From assembly GCA_003116975.1 (NCBI GenBank), contig BGKB01000106.1, positions 124,001 to 188,000 of the forward strand: a DNA stretch of 64,000 bases. Direction: 5' to 3'. This document shows, in pieces, positions 38,561 to 49,903 of the stretch. Source of the DNA: Aurantiochytrium sp. KH105. Taxonomy: Eukaryota; Sar; Bigyra; Thraustochytrida; Thraustochytriidae. A model generated the notes under the pieces. The model was not told where the DNA came from. It saw only the letters and a list, made by a program, of their open reading frames with translations, and ran no database searches. Both the position numbers and the translations under genes were made by a program. The first letter of the stretch is position 1. Every line of letters begins with the position of its first letter.

Positions 38561-40705
38561 TTTCGCCGCGAGCTCTTTCTGCTTCGACAGCTTGCTAAGG
38601 CCGGACTCCCGAGTTGACACGCGCGAGCACGAGTGCAAGCGCGTACACTTGGGCCCGTGCTGGGTGTTCTGGCAAGAGGAAAAAAAAAAGAAAAGAAAAT
38701 GGGTCTCCGCGCGGAGATGTGTGTGTATGTGTGTGCGCGCGAGAGAGTTTTTTTCTTTTTTTTTTTTTTTTTTTGCTTGGCCGCGTCCCTTGCGGTTACG
38801 CCGGCACTCTGCGCTCACCTCACCTCAACGACACCTCCGCCTCGCCTCGCCGCGCGGCCGCGCCCTTCGCGCCGACTTTGCGGCGCTCGGGAGCTCGGTG
38901 CTGGCAGCTGGTCTCTCGTGCCTGGCGCGCATGCGATGGCCGCCTGCCTGCCTGCCTGTCTGCCTGCCTGTCTGTCTTCTTCCCCGCCCTGCTGTTCCTC
39001 CTCCTCCTCCTCCTCCTTGCCGTTCCTGCCGCTGGTGTTGGTTGCTGCTTTCGCTGCTGTTGCTGCCTGCCTGGAGACGGCCAGTCGGCGCGGCCTCGCC
39101 TGTTTCTGAGCGAAGCGTTGCGGGTTTGGCCGCGCTCTGCCTCGGCTGCGCTGGAGCGCTGCCTGCTTGCGCCTGCTTAGGACTTGAATTCGCCCCCCTT
39201 TCTCCCTTTTCCGCTTTCGCATTCAAATTTGAACTTCTTCTTCTCTCTTTTCGAGGGAGGGAAAGAATTCTTTTTCCCTTTTTCTTTTTTTTTTCTTTTT
39301 TCTTTCTCCGCCGTCTGTCTGTTGCCTTGTTTGTCTGTTGCCGCGTCCGTCTGTTGCCGAGGCCGGCACGGCCCCGCGTCTGTCTCGCCGTCGCGCCGCT
39401 GCCTGCCTGCAGGCCTGCCTCTGCGCGGCGGCTAGCCGAGCGAGCCGCGGCCGCGGGCGGGCGCGCGGGCGGGCGGGAGCGCGCGAGGAGGCGAGCCGGC
39501 GAGCGAGGCGGTCGGTACTTGCGCGCGCCGCTTGCGTCTTCTTGTGCGCGCGGAACTCGATGTTTGCGCGACCCGCCCTGCTCCGCGCTTCCTCCTTTCT
39601 GGCTTTTCTTCTCCTTTTTTTTTTCTTTTCTTTTTTCCCTTTTTTTTTTGGTTGGCTGGTTTTTTTCTTTCCGAGTTCTTCCCTATTCCCCGTCTTTTTT
39701 TTTCTTTTTCTTCTGTCTGTACGCCTCGGCGGGTCGGGACTCGGCGCCTCGGCGGGGCGGGTTTTTATGTCCTATGATCATTGTGCGCGTCCTGGCCGCC
39801 CTCCGAACCCTGCCCCAAGGCGCCTGCGCCACGCCGCGCCGCACCACGCTGCAGCTGCAGCTGCAGCGGCCAGTGCAGCTGCGAGAGGCTGTCCACCGCA
39901 CCTGGCTGGCGACCGACCGCAGAGCGCGCGAGGCGTGCGCCGCACCGTCGGCACGGTCTCCAGCCGGCAGGAATAGGAGAAAAACCAAAAACCCGTCCCA
40001 GCCGAGCGACCAGTCTGGCTTGTGCATTTTTTTTCCTTCAAATTATTTTTGGGCATTTTTCCCACGAGAAAGACGACGCGAGGCGCCCCGCGGCGTACGT
40101 ACGCGCACCCCCTACGAATTACCCTAGCAAGGCCATACAACCCCCACGCGGCCGGTCGGCCGGCCGCCCGGCGCGCGCGGCGGTTCCGCTCCTACCGGAC
40201 GGTAGCCGCTTACTCAGTGTCAGTACACGACGTCCGCCGCGTCCGGTGCGCGCGCGGCCGGGGGTCAGCTGCGTGCAGTTTTCTCCCGTTTTCCGCCTCT
40301 GTGGCCCGCCCTCCCTCTCAGCACCGGGGCTGGTGGCGGGAAAGGGACTCGCCGCGGAGGGAGCGAGGAGGAGGAAGGGAGGCGCAGAGGAGAGAGAGAG
40401 TCGTTGGCGCGGCTGCGGGCGCCGTTGCGGGAAGGGCGCGCGCCGCACGACGCAAGCGGCCACGTCTGCGCACGCAGTGCATAGATAGGCAGGCAGAAGG
40501 AGGACGGGACGGTGATGGCGCCAGCAGCGGAGAGAGGGACGAGGCGTATGCGACGCGCGAAGGCTGGAGGAGAAGCTGCAGCTCTGGCTGGCACCCGCAT
40601 GTGGGGAGAGAGTGCGGGGGAAAGCGGTCCCGCAGAGTCCGGGACGAGGGCGGCAAAGTCCCGCAGAGCGAGGCGGGGCGGCCGGCGGGAAAGTCGAGAA
40701 CCCGC

Positions 40706-40724
40706 GGCCGCAAGTAGAGAATCC
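40706..40724 (+). promoter_or_regulatory. Extended GCAAGTRGAGAAT motif
   Basis: GGCCGCAAGTAGAGAATCC here differs from the copy before the PDZ gene (31691 onward) at only two positions over 18 bases. It sits in a GC-rich island flanked by two E2F-like GCGGGAAAG sequences. This suggests an unannotated transcription start on the plus strand. Confidence 0.4.
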
Positions 40725-42809
40725 GGCGCGGGAAAGGGCCGCAAAGCGCGGCGGGAGGGGAGGTGCGGTGTGGGGTGACGCGCGGCACTGGCCTGAGGCT
40801 GGTTCTGAACAGGTATGCGCATCGATGGATCGATCCATCGACTCATCAACATCGACATCGCCATCGTCGTATCGACGCCGCCGCGCTGGCGGTGCAGCGT
40901 TGCTTTATGAAAGTCAACTTATCGGAAAAAACCCGGCAGGCACGCGCGACCTCTCCTCAGGCTTGTCTCGCTCCTGAAGCGCGCGTCACCCCGCGAGTCC
41001 AGGCGGTGCACCGAGGCCATGACGCGTCGACCGCAGGGCGCGGACCATTTGCCTGCTGCTCTGCTCTGGGTTGCATCGTCACTGATTCTCCTTATGTAGT
41101 AGTAGATTGGATGCGTGAGTGACTGCGACGGCGAGTCCCGCGGGGCGACTGACAGACACACAGACAGACAGACAGAGGCTGACGCCGGTGCAAGAAAGGC
41201 GCCGCGGATCGCAGTCGATCTCGTCCCGGTCGGGCCCCGGTCGGGGCATGGTCGCACGCGCAGCGGTATCAGCTGCAGCGGCAAGGAGAAGGGCGGCAGA
41301 TACGGGTCCGGCGCGTCGTCGTTGCCGAATCCGATGGATCGATCGAGCGACTGCGAGCGATCGAGCGAATGACCGCATGAAAGAAAGATCGGTGGTCGAT
41401 CATTGGCGATTGGATTGACATGACAGTGAGCACGTGGGCAAGCGAGCGGCAGCGTGCGACTGCACGTGAGCGGCAGCAGCCGAAGAAGTGATCGACGACG
41501 ACGATGCCAAGAAGATGGTTCCTCTCAACGTGGACGAAGATAGGTGAAAAGTTGATGCTGTGCGTGTCTGGTGGACGAAAGGATGCTCCGAGAGAGATAG
41601 ATGCTTCTGGGGTGGATGCAGAGTGGCAGAAGGAAGCCCTTGGGGCGCAACTGCGTCGACGATGCGGGCTGCGGCTGCGACTGTAGTGACTGCCTGCAAC
41701 TGCAGCTGCAGCCTATACACCTGCCTGATGAAAAATGGGTTAACTTTGCCTTCTTGGACGTGCGCCACGAACGGCTGCTCGCACCACGTATAATCGTGCT
41801 TGCTTTGCGTTGCTTGCCCTCGTGAGACCGTTTATTAGCGAGCAAGCAAGCAAACTTGAAGCAGCAAGCATGAATTCCTTGCTGGTTTTTTCCCTTGAAA
41901 ATACTTTTCTTTTCCTTTCCTCGTTCCTTCTTCTGCTGCTGCAGCTGCTGCTGTCGCCGCTACACTTCCATCGCACAACTGCACCGCCACTAATAACACT
42001 GCAAGTTAAAATAAAAAAAAGACTGAGCAAGAAGATGCGCGCGAAGATCGCGACATCACTCGAGGCACTGGGACAAGTTCTTTAACAAAGGCCCAGACGG
42101 CTCGAAGCAGCCGCACCATTCATTTTCAAAATCATGCCTTTTCTCTCGGTTTATGACATCTGTAGCCGTCATAGGCCAGGCAGGAGCAGTAAAAGAAGCG
42201 AATGATCGGCAGCAAGCTACAACTTTTCGAGGATAAAAAGAGGCAGTAGCCGCAAATGACCTGCAAAAAATTGCATAGATTCATGGCTTCATCGTCCCCC
42301 AAAAGAAGAAGAATTTTCATTTATGGTTGGTCGGGTCGGGTCTTGTCCCCGTCGCGATCCGTCTTGTGCTGCAAGCGGCGCCAAGAGCACAGACTATGGA
42401 TCTGCTTTTTCGATGCAAACGGGCACACGGCATCGCATAAAAAATTAGGTATGAAAACATTCTCTTCCCGGGCACTGACCCTGAGACGAAATGGAATGGA
42501 CCTCGCTCAAACTCACCATCATCCATCCGCCACGAAGATGCAGCTGGAGCTAGCAAGTACAAGCTGCAGGCATTGTGCGCGCGCTTTGACCTGACAGCAA
42601 AAACAAAAAAACAACTGCGCAGTAGGCGGGCCGTCCCCAGCCACACCTAGTGCATGCGTAAATGATCGCGCGAGCGTGAAGAAATCTGGAAGCTGCGCTT
42701 CGATTTCGCAATCAGCGCGGCCAAAAAGAAAAAAAAAACGCAGCTCACTGTCAGCCAAAGCCTGCAAATTGCATCGACCTATTCAGCCAAAAAATCCGGG
42801 CTGCGCCTC

Positions 42810-42815
42810 TATAAA
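42810..42815 (+). promoter_or_regulatory. TATA-box-like sequence
   Basis: TATAAAG in a GC-rich setting (CTCTATAAAGCTTG), 650 bases before the first exon of channel-like gene 1 and 25 bases before a CAGC array. It may mark a promoter for that gene or for an unseen transcript. Confidence 0.3.
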
Positions 42816-42831
42816 GCTTGAACCGCGAGCG

Positions 42832-42832
<1 letters not shown>

Positions 42833-42862
<30 letters not shown>
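42833..42862. repeat. (CAGC)n tetranucleotide microsatellite
   Basis: Seven copies of CAGC just downstream of the TATA-like box. Confidence 0.9.
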
Positions 42863-42863
<1 letters not shown>

Positions 42864-43464
42864 CAGCTGCAGCCACAGCCACAGCGGATCCCGCTCTTGG
42901 CAGCACCACGCACAGCCACAACCCGGGCCCGGCAAAGAAAAGTGTGATCGTTCCACAAGTTCGTTCTTGGCTTTGGAAAATGGGTTGTTCGAATTCACCC
43001 AGCGTCCAGGAGACGAGGGTGTCATGAGGCAGTTTATTGCCCGAAGAATCCATCTCCATACCGCAGCAGACGAACGCTCATCGGCGCGCGTGCCGCATTT
43101 TGCATGGATGGCCGGCGCGTGCATGCACACCCATCCAGCCACTACTGTGTGCACGCATTATTGACTTGCCGCGGCGCAATAGCCGACTTGCGCAAGGGCT
43201 TCCTCGACCTCTGCTGCTGCTGCTTCTAGTCGAGCATAGTACGCACGCACGCTCGCCCGCCCGCTGGCACGTAGTAAACACGCGCCTGGAGCGGCTGCTG
43301 CCCGAGCAGTCAACACAACACGCCCGGCCAGACCCGTATACCTAGCAAAGGTTACGCGGCAGGAGCGATCGGCACACGCTGCGTTAGTTTCCGCACGCTC
43401 GGACAAGCCAGGCGCGCGCATTGACGCGAGAGCTCGACAAAGCGCTCGTGCGCAAAAAGAGACC

Positions 43465-45350
43465 ATGCCTCTCGGCGATGAGGTCTTCGAAGGTACGTGA
43501 CCACCTCACGGGCGAGCGGGCGGGGCGAGGGGCATCTTGACCTGCTCGAAACAGCTCGAGCTCGAGATTATGAGGCCGCGACTCATCCACTGACTCGCTG
43601 ACTGACTGATTGACGAACGCAATGGCGGCTGCACGATCTCACAGAGGGCGACAGCGAATGGGTCAAGTTCTGGAGATCACGCCTGGAAGAGCCCGTGGTG
43701 GCCGAGGCCCGCTTCGACTTTATCAATATTCGCGACATCAACATCAACAACAGCACCTTTAAATCGAAGCTCCTCGTCTACATTCGCGTGAACATGGAAG
43801 ATCTCGGCATCTCCAACACGGACCGCATTCCTCGACCTCGCAACCAGCACTATCTCATCGATGGCAGCAAGAAAATCTCGCAGTGGACGCCGTGGCTCCA
43901 GTTCCTTGGCGAAGTCTCCAAGCACTCCGAGTGGGTTCGTGAAAAGAATGGCAAGCTCACCTATGCCTACGAGTGGGACGGCGTCTTCCCGCTGGGCGAG
44001 CGCGGTGCTTGGTTCCCCTTTGACTTTCACGAGCTCAATGTAGCCATCACGAGCAATTGGGACGACTCCAAGTTCATTCTCGCGCCCTGGGCTGACTCCA
44101 AGCTCCGCCGCTCCGTGTGGAGCGAGGAGTGTGCTGTTGCTGCCCTCGAAAACGAGGTCACCATCGTCGATAGCGGGTGCTCGCGCGTGCGCGACGAAGA
44201 GGTCATCCTCGTCCTTCGCAACCGCTTCAAGTGGAATAGCACGCCACGCCTCACGTTTGGATCCTCTCGTGGTTTCACGGATTTGCGCTACAGTCAGGCC
44301 ACGGCTTCTGTTCTTGTCGATCGCCGCGCCACCTTTGTCCAGCACATCATTTACGAGCTCCTTCGTCCCTTTCTGCTGGCCGTTCTCGCGCCTCTCTCAG
44401 TTTTGTTCTTTGAGGACGCTGCCACTCGTCTGAACTACTGTGTTACCCTTCTCGTCGCCATGAGTCTTGCGTTTCTGCGCAGCACTGGCGATCGCGTTAC
44501 CTTTTGCGACTACTACAAGTTGGGCATGTTTNCTTGGTTCCCCTTTGACTTTCACGAGCTCAATGTAGCCATCACGAGCAATTGGGACGACTCCAAGTTC
44601 ATTCTCGCGCCCTGGGCTGACTCCAAGCTCCGCCGCTCCGTGTGGAGCGAGGAGTGTGCTGTTGCTGCCCTCGAAAACGAGGTCACCATCGTCGATAGCG
44701 GGTGCTCGCGCGTGCGCGACGAAGAGGTCATCCTCGTCCTTCGCAACCGCTTCAAGTGGAATAGCACGCCACGCCTCACGTTTGGATCCTCTCGTGGTTT
44801 CACGGATTTGCGCTACAGTCAGGCCACGGCTTCTGTTCTTGTCGATCGCCGCGCCACCTTTGTCCAGCACATCATTTACGAGCTCCTTCGTCCCTTTCTG
44901 CTGGCCGTTCTCGCGCCTCTCTCAGTTTTGTTCTTTGAGGACGCTGCCACTCGTCTGAACTACTGTGTTACCCTTCTCGTCGCCATGAGTCTTGCGTTTC
45001 TGCGCAGCACTGGCGATCGCGTTACCTTTTCCGACTACTACAAGTTGGGCATGTTTCTTTACGCCGCGATCGCTCTTGTACTTTCCTCCTTTGACAACAT
45101 CATCAAGGACCTCAACAACATCAATGTTCAGCTCAGCGCTTGGGTGGTCTTTCTCGTTTTTCACGCGCTATACTACGCTGCCTACCTCAAGTACACCTGG
45201 GAGTCCCGATCCACGCACAAGCAATACAGGACAAAGGTCAAGACGTACGAGGCTGTCACCAACAAGCTCCAGAAAGACGTCGATAACCACTTTGCCAGTA
45301 TCGTTGCGGTCAGTATTCAGCAACCGGATAGCGACGATAAAGACGAGTAG
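43465..45350 (+). CDS. Pentameric ligand-gated channel-like protein 1, two exons, assembly duplication
   Basis: Exon 1 is 43465-43492 (28 nt, MPLGDEVFE plus one base), the intron 43493-43644 (GTACGT...CACAG, 152 bp) and exon 2 43645-45350; the join reads EEGDSEWVKFWRSRLEEPVVAEARFDF. The extracellular-domain pattern fits the pLGIC family: QWTPWLQFLG (W-x-P strand), NGKLTYAYEWDGVF, then FPFDFHELNVAIT (FPFD motif). Four hydrophobic helices follow, beginning YELLRPFLLAVLAPLSVLFF, with a long cytosolic tail after TM4. There is no Cys-loop pair and no evident signal peptide. Bases 44008-44531 recur almost exactly as 44533-45056 across an N at 44532, so the 551-codon frame is probably an artefact; without the repeat the protein is about 402 residues, like its paralogue at 45905. 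Confidence 0.72.
44008..45056. repeat. 524-bp direct duplication flanking a single N (probable misassembly)
   Basis: 44008-44531 and 44533-45056 are identical except for one base (44506 G, 45031 C). The offset is 525, a multiple of three, because the one N fills the frame. The copy in the paralogous gene downstream is single. A scaffold join between overlapping contig ends is the simplest reading. Confidence 0.88.
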
Positions 45351-45904
45351 GCTGTCTAGCCTTATGGCGGTATGCAATTCATTTGTTCTTCTTCTCCTGT
45401 CACTCTTGTTGATTTCTTTCCCTGTCATCGCTAGAAAAGTGGGCTTCCGGCCGCTTGCGCTTGGCGACGCATAACCACAGCTAATCATGCCATGTTTAGG
45501 GAGTGACAACGCCAATGAGTGCATCTCCGACATGGACAACTTCTTGCCCAACCTAGTAGAAGCGTTCTCTTTTTCAAAACTATAGGTGACTATGGACCCG
45601 GCCGAATCGCCACGTTGCTAACCCCTCGACTGGGCTCTCTCTATTGGAACCCGAGAAACTACGAGTCAATTTACGGGAACCCTTTTACGCATGATGTCAT
45701 GCGTGCTAAAATCGAGCGGACGCCACAAAACCACATGAGCAGCGCCTACTCGACGTGAAGCCTGCCCATCCGCTCCAACGCCCGTCCGCCCAGCTGGCCG
45801 CCCGCTCGCTCGCTCGCCCAGATCCCCAAACCTGTTGACGGCTGCGCGCTTGGACGTCCAGACACGCTCGAACGATAATGGGAAGGAGCAAACGAAGTGA
45901 AACG
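45351..45904. other. Spacer between the tandem channel-like genes
   Basis: A 550-base spacer; it does not resemble the sequence upstream of gene 1, so the duplicated block seems to begin near exon 1. A short ORF (45519-45758) has no features. Confidence 0.5.
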
Positions 45905-47243
45905 ATGCAGCTCAGCGACGAGGTCTTCGAAGGTACGTGACCCCTGACGGGGGCGGGCGGCCAGGCGGCCCAGGCGAGCCAGGCGGCCGGGCACCTTGAC
46001 GTGCTCGAGACAGCTCAAGCTCGAGATTAAAAGACCGCGACTGACTCGCTGACTGACTGATTGACGAACGCAATGGCGGCTGTGCGATCTCACAGAGGGC
46101 GACAGCGAATGGGTCAAGTTCTGGAGATCACGCCTGGAAGAGCCCGTTGTGGCCGAAACCCGCTTCGACTTTGCCAACATCTACGACATCGACATCAACA
46201 GTCGCACTTTCAAGTCCAAGCTTCTCGTCTACGTTCGCGTGAACATGGGAGATCTTGGCATCTCCTTCTCGGACCGCATCCCTCGGCCTCGCAACCAGCA
46301 CTATCTCATCCATGGCAGCAAGAAAATCTCGCAGTGGACGCCTTGGATCGTATTTCGAGGCAAGGTATTGGAGCACTCCGAGTGGGTTCGTGAGAAGAAT
46401 GGCAAGCTCACCTATGCCTACGAGTGGGACGGCGTCTTCCCGCTGGGCGAGCGCGGTGCCTGGTTCCCCTTTGACTTTCACGAGCTCAATGTAGCCATCA
46501 CGAGCAATTGGGACGACTCCAAGTTCATTCTCGCGCCCTGGGCTGACTCCAAGCTCCGCCGCTCCGTGTGGAGCGAGGAGTGTGCTATTGTTGCCTTCGA
46601 ATCCGGGGTCACCCTCGTCGACAGCGAGTGCGCGCGCGTGCGCGACGAAGAGGTCATCCTCGTCCTCGGCAACCGTTTCAAATGGGGTGGCACACCGCGT
46701 CTCGTCTTTCGTTCGTCGCGTGAATTTGCACAGGATCTTCTTTGCAGTCGGGCGACGGCTACTGTAATCATTGCTCGCCGCCCTTCCATTGATCAGCACG
46801 TCATCTACGAGCTCCTTTGGCCCCTGATGCTTGCAATCCTCGCGCCACTTTCCATGTTGATCTCTGAGGATGCCGCCGCACGTCTCAGCTACTGTGTTGC
46901 TTTGCTCGTCGCCATGAGTCTCTCGTTTTTGCGCAGCACGACCACTCGCGTCACCTTTTCCGACTTCTACAAGCTTGCAATGTTCTTATTCGTCTGCATC
47001 ACTCTTCTTTTTTCCTCCTTTGACAAGATTTTTAACAGCATTGACGTGCAGCGCAGCGCCTGGATCATCTTTATCGTCATCCACATTCTCTTTTACGCTG
47101 CATACCTCAGGTACATTTGGAAGTCTCGATCCACGCACAGGCAATACACAACAAAGGTCAAGACGTACGAGGCTGTCACCAAGAAGCTCCAAGAAGACGT
47201 CGAGAACCGCTTCAGCCAAGTCGTTGCAGTCAGCATTAAATAA
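45905..47243 (+). CDS. Pentameric ligand-gated channel-like protein 2, two exons
   Basis: Exon 1 is 45905-45932 (28 nt, MQLSDEVFE plus one base), the intron 45933-46095 (GTACGT...CACAG, 163 bp) and exon 2 46096-47243, giving 391 residues. The protein is closely related to gene 1; the stretch KNGKLTYAYEWDGVFPLGE through LRRSVWSEECA is identical at the protein level. The FPFD motif (WFPFDFHEL) and four helices (ending HILFYAAYLRYIW) are intact, with a coiled tail (TYEAVTKKLQEDVENRF). No Cys-loop disulphide pair and no signal peptide are visible, unlike animal receptors. The intron position, the splice sites and the last 40 intron bases are conserved between the paralogues, which supports the gene model. 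The ligand and ion are unknown. Confidence 0.75.
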
Positions 47244-47610
47244 CCGGACAGCGACCACGATCAAGACAGTAGGCCCTACAGCCAGGACTTGGATGAGATA
47301 AAAGAAAGAATTGGATCCTCGTCTTCTCTTTTTTTGCACGATTTCCTACTACGTAGATCTTGCGCCCATCCAGCCATGATGAGCATTCACTTTCCGTAAC
47401 GATCGCCCCAAGGCTTATTCCATTCAGGGGGCAGTAAGTCACTCTTGCTTGCAAACTGGCTCAATCGCCGGGACACCTCGCGGCACCTCAGCGCGCGGCG
47501 TGGAAAAAAAATTGCTTCGTTTTTTTTTTCCACCTCAAAAAGAAACAACGACTCCGTTGCAAGCAAGTCTCGTCGAGAGAACCTCGAGACCTTCCACAAA
47601 ACCCAATGGG
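47244..47610. other. Spacer before the lipase-like gene
   Basis: A 367-base spacer with an A run and a T run at about 47503-47530. The open frame continuing upstream from 47611 has no ATG. Confidence 0.5.
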
Positions 47611-49242
47611 ATGGGGGTTCGCACGCGGAGACAAACTGCGAGCGCAGTCAAGCGTGAGGAGGACAGCAACGGTGACGCGGTCAGCGACCACGCTGAGAAA
47701 GAATCTTCGCGCTCGAAGGACCGGGACGGCGCGAACTCGAACAGGTTCGAGAACCATGACAAAGACGAGCAACTCGTCGAGACGGCGCGCGAGCGCGCCT
47801 GTCAGGTGATTCGAGAGGCGCACGAGACCAAACGCAGTACTTTCCATCGTCTCTTTCTCAAGCATCAGCCGCCAAAGCCAGTCGCCTGGGCCCTCTGCGT
47901 GGTTGCCCTTCCTGTTCTCCTTGTCGTCGGTCTTGTACTTCTCTTGTGCCGATTACTAATGCGCATCGAAGCGCTCGCAAAGTTCTTCAGTGACATCATT
48001 CCTGTGGCCATGCACGAAACCTTTCACGTTTTCCCCAATCTCGAGTCCATTACCCTGCAAGAGTTTCTCATGCGTCATGGCACGGAAAAGGCCAATGACG
48101 AGTCCAAGGGCACTGCTTGCAGCAGTGCCGCTCCTCTCGGCGCGAAGCCAGTCGAGACTGCAAATCTGAACTGGGCTTATCCCTGGCAGCCCGATGTTCG
48201 CATGTACTGGTTCGGGCTCGGCCGCGTCTGTGGTGCTGGGCCGGACTGCGAATACTTTGACGCAAGTAAACCCACCATCATTTATGTGCACGGCTGGCAG
48301 CCGGGCGTTACCGAGCGAGGATTTCGCGAAACGATCAACTGGGTCAATCCGCCAGGTACCACCTCGTCGCTACCAGACACGCAGGTCGTCGACCTATGGG
48401 TCGCTCGCGGATACAACGTTGGCGTCTTTTACTGGAACCAGCTCGCCGATGAACCAACTGTCTCCGAGGCCGAGCGCAAGATCTACAACGCCACGGACGG
48501 TACCCGCTTGCGCTGGCGCCGTCGCAATGCCGATGGATCAACGATGTTTGTCGATCATGCGGGGCTCTTTGACACTGATCACTGTGTTGCCGACATGCTT
48601 GTCAAGTCTTACCTCGCCCATTTTCCCCCAAGGTCAACAGCACACTATGGCGCCGTACACATTCTCGGTCATTCGCTCGGAGCCCAGCTCACGCTCGAGT
48701 TTCTGCGTCGGTTGCTGCTGGGGCAGACCTCGTATTATGGCACGGCAAAAGCCAGTCCAATCTGCTACCCGGAGCGGCTGACTCTCGTTGATCCGTTCTT
48801 CACCTCGGACTGCAAGTCGTATGGCCCTTTGGATGGCTTGCGACCTTCACAGCGAGCCACTGAAAACTTGCACCTCGTGCGCGAGGCTCTTCCGAAGCTA
48901 CTCGTGGAGACGTACGAGACATCGCTCATTGGCGCTGGCGCGCTCGGGGATTCGTGCCCGCGTCTCAAGCGACATTCAGTCTACCACGTCATCGATATTG
49001 AGCAGATCCCGTGGACCGACGTTAGTCTTCGCCATTGTGCCGCGCCTTTTGTATATTTCTGCAGTATACTTCGCAAAGACGCCGAGCAGTGGCGGCCCAA
49101 TCTCTTTAATGCTGCAGTGCCCTACGCAGATTTGCTCGAAAAGATGCCACCGCATGCCACCCATGAAGGCCCTCTGCACGATCATCTCCGTCCTGGCCAG
49201 GCGCTCTTGGCGTCCGCGTCGCTTCTCGTCGCGCCCCAATAA
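47611..49242 (+). CDS. Membrane-anchored lipase-like alpha/beta hydrolase
   Basis: This is a 543-residue protein. Residues 1-85 are charged and disordered. One strong transmembrane helix (about 91-117, VAWALCVVALPVLLVVGLVLLLCRLL) follows. The hydrolase domain contains KPTIIYVHGWQPG (strand and oxyanion HG, about 220-232), the nucleophile elbow GHSLG with Ser355, the probable catalytic Asp394 in LTLVDPFF, and candidate histidines in the KRHSVYHV or LRHCAAPF segments. The GHSLG-x-Q arrangement and HGW resemble pancreatic-type and plant DAD-like lipases, but the substrate is unknown. I chose ATG 47611; the frame extends upstream only through non-ATG codons. Confidence 0.83.
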   Translation: MGVRTRRQTASAVKREEDSNGDAVSDHAEKESSRSKDRDGANSNRFENHDKDEQLVETARERACQVIREAHETKRSTFHRLFLKHQPPKPVAWALCVVALPVLLVVGLVLLLCRLLMRIEALAKFFSDIIPVAMHETFHVFPNLESITLQEFLMRHGTEKANDESKGTACSSAAPLGAKPVETANLNWAYPWQPDVRMYWFGLGRVCGAGPDCEYFDASKPTIIYVHGWQPGVTERGFRETINWVNPPGTTSSLPDTQVVDLWVARGYNVGVFYWNQLADEPTVSEAERKIYNATDGTRLRWRRRNADGSTMFVDHAGLFDTDHCVADMLVKSYLAHFPPRSTAHYGAVHILGHSLGAQLTLEFLRRLLLGQTSYYGTAKASPICYPERLTLVDPFFTSDCKSYGPLDGLRPSQRATENLHLVREALPKLLVETYETSLIGAGALGDSCPRLKRHSVYHVIDIEQIPWTDVSLRHCAAPFVYFCSILRKDAEQWRPNLFNAAVPYADLLEKMPPHATHEGPLHDHLRPGQALLASASLLVAPQ

Positions 49243-49903
49243 GGTCATCAAGCGCATGTATTCGCGTGTGAGAGAGAGAGAGCCGAGAAGCAGTTTACAC
49301 AATGGAGGCCAACGAGCGAAAGTGAGTGGTATTGTGCGCGAAGGAAGATGCATTTCACATTGATTCTGCATTTTCGGCGTTCGCAAGGTGAGGTCGCGCA
49401 AGAAAATGCGCGTTCGATTCTACAAATTCAAAACTCTCGCCACCCAGTTGCTAGCAACAAGGAGTCCGTGTGAAGATCAACGAACCACTACAGAGACACC
49501 AGTAAGTACGTCTGAACAGCAAGCCAAGAGCCGGAAAATAGAGACAAATGTAGAAAGAGCAAATTTGATATGTTGATGGCAGCGCAAAGGAGGAGACGAC
49601 TTTCGTCGGCCTCCAGCCCCTGGAAAAAGCTGCGCAATATCCCACCTACTTTGACAATCCCATAGATGTGATAATCATCATGATGCATGGGAAACGTCTG
49701 ATGTGTATAACAGAGAGAGAAGGAGAGAGAAATGAAGATTTTGATGTATGCGTGTTGTGCATCACCAAACCAACAAATGGCAGGGCGCGTAGACGCGCGT
49801 GACGTCGAGACTTTCCGACTTACGAAAAAATACGAAGAAGTCGCGCTGGGAACTTTTCTATCTTTTCTTTTTCCTTTTGACCATAAAGGTGGCCGCAAAC
49901 AGT
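49243..49903. other. Convergent 3' spacer, no gene seen
   Basis: A 660-base, AT-richer spacer between the lipase-like (+) and PEMT (-) genes with GAGA tracts (about 49271-49283 and 49712-49730). Nothing else recognised. Confidence 0.55.

Larger units (their letters stand above)
38561..43464. other. 4.9-kb region without a recognisable protein gene
   Basis: This is the longest gene-free stretch in the window. 38561-39700 is pyrimidine-rich on the plus strand with CTGC, CTC and T tracts (19 T at 38756-38774). About 40140-40790 is very GC-rich with E2F-like GGCGGGAAAG sequences (about 40335 and 40686), the long GCAAGTAGAGAAT motif at 40706-40724 and a splice-donor-like CAGGTATGC at about 40810. 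40823-40840 is an 18-bp palindrome. 41.1-42.7 kb is unremarkable, and 42.8-43.4 kb holds a TATA-like box and a CAGC array. It may hold a noncoding transcript or very short exons that I cannot assemble. Confidence 0.55.

Noticed and set aside
38514-40127. 537-codon plus-strand ORF with Phe and Cys runs
   Set aside because: It translates T-rich and CTGC/CTC simple repeats and the antisense of the BioD-like gene start; composition is not protein-like.
42981-43028. Short ORF beginning MGCSNS downstream of a TATA-like box
   Set aside because: An acylation-type N-terminus is tempting as a first exon, but the only nearby donor (GTGTCA) is poor and no in-frame second exon could be identified.
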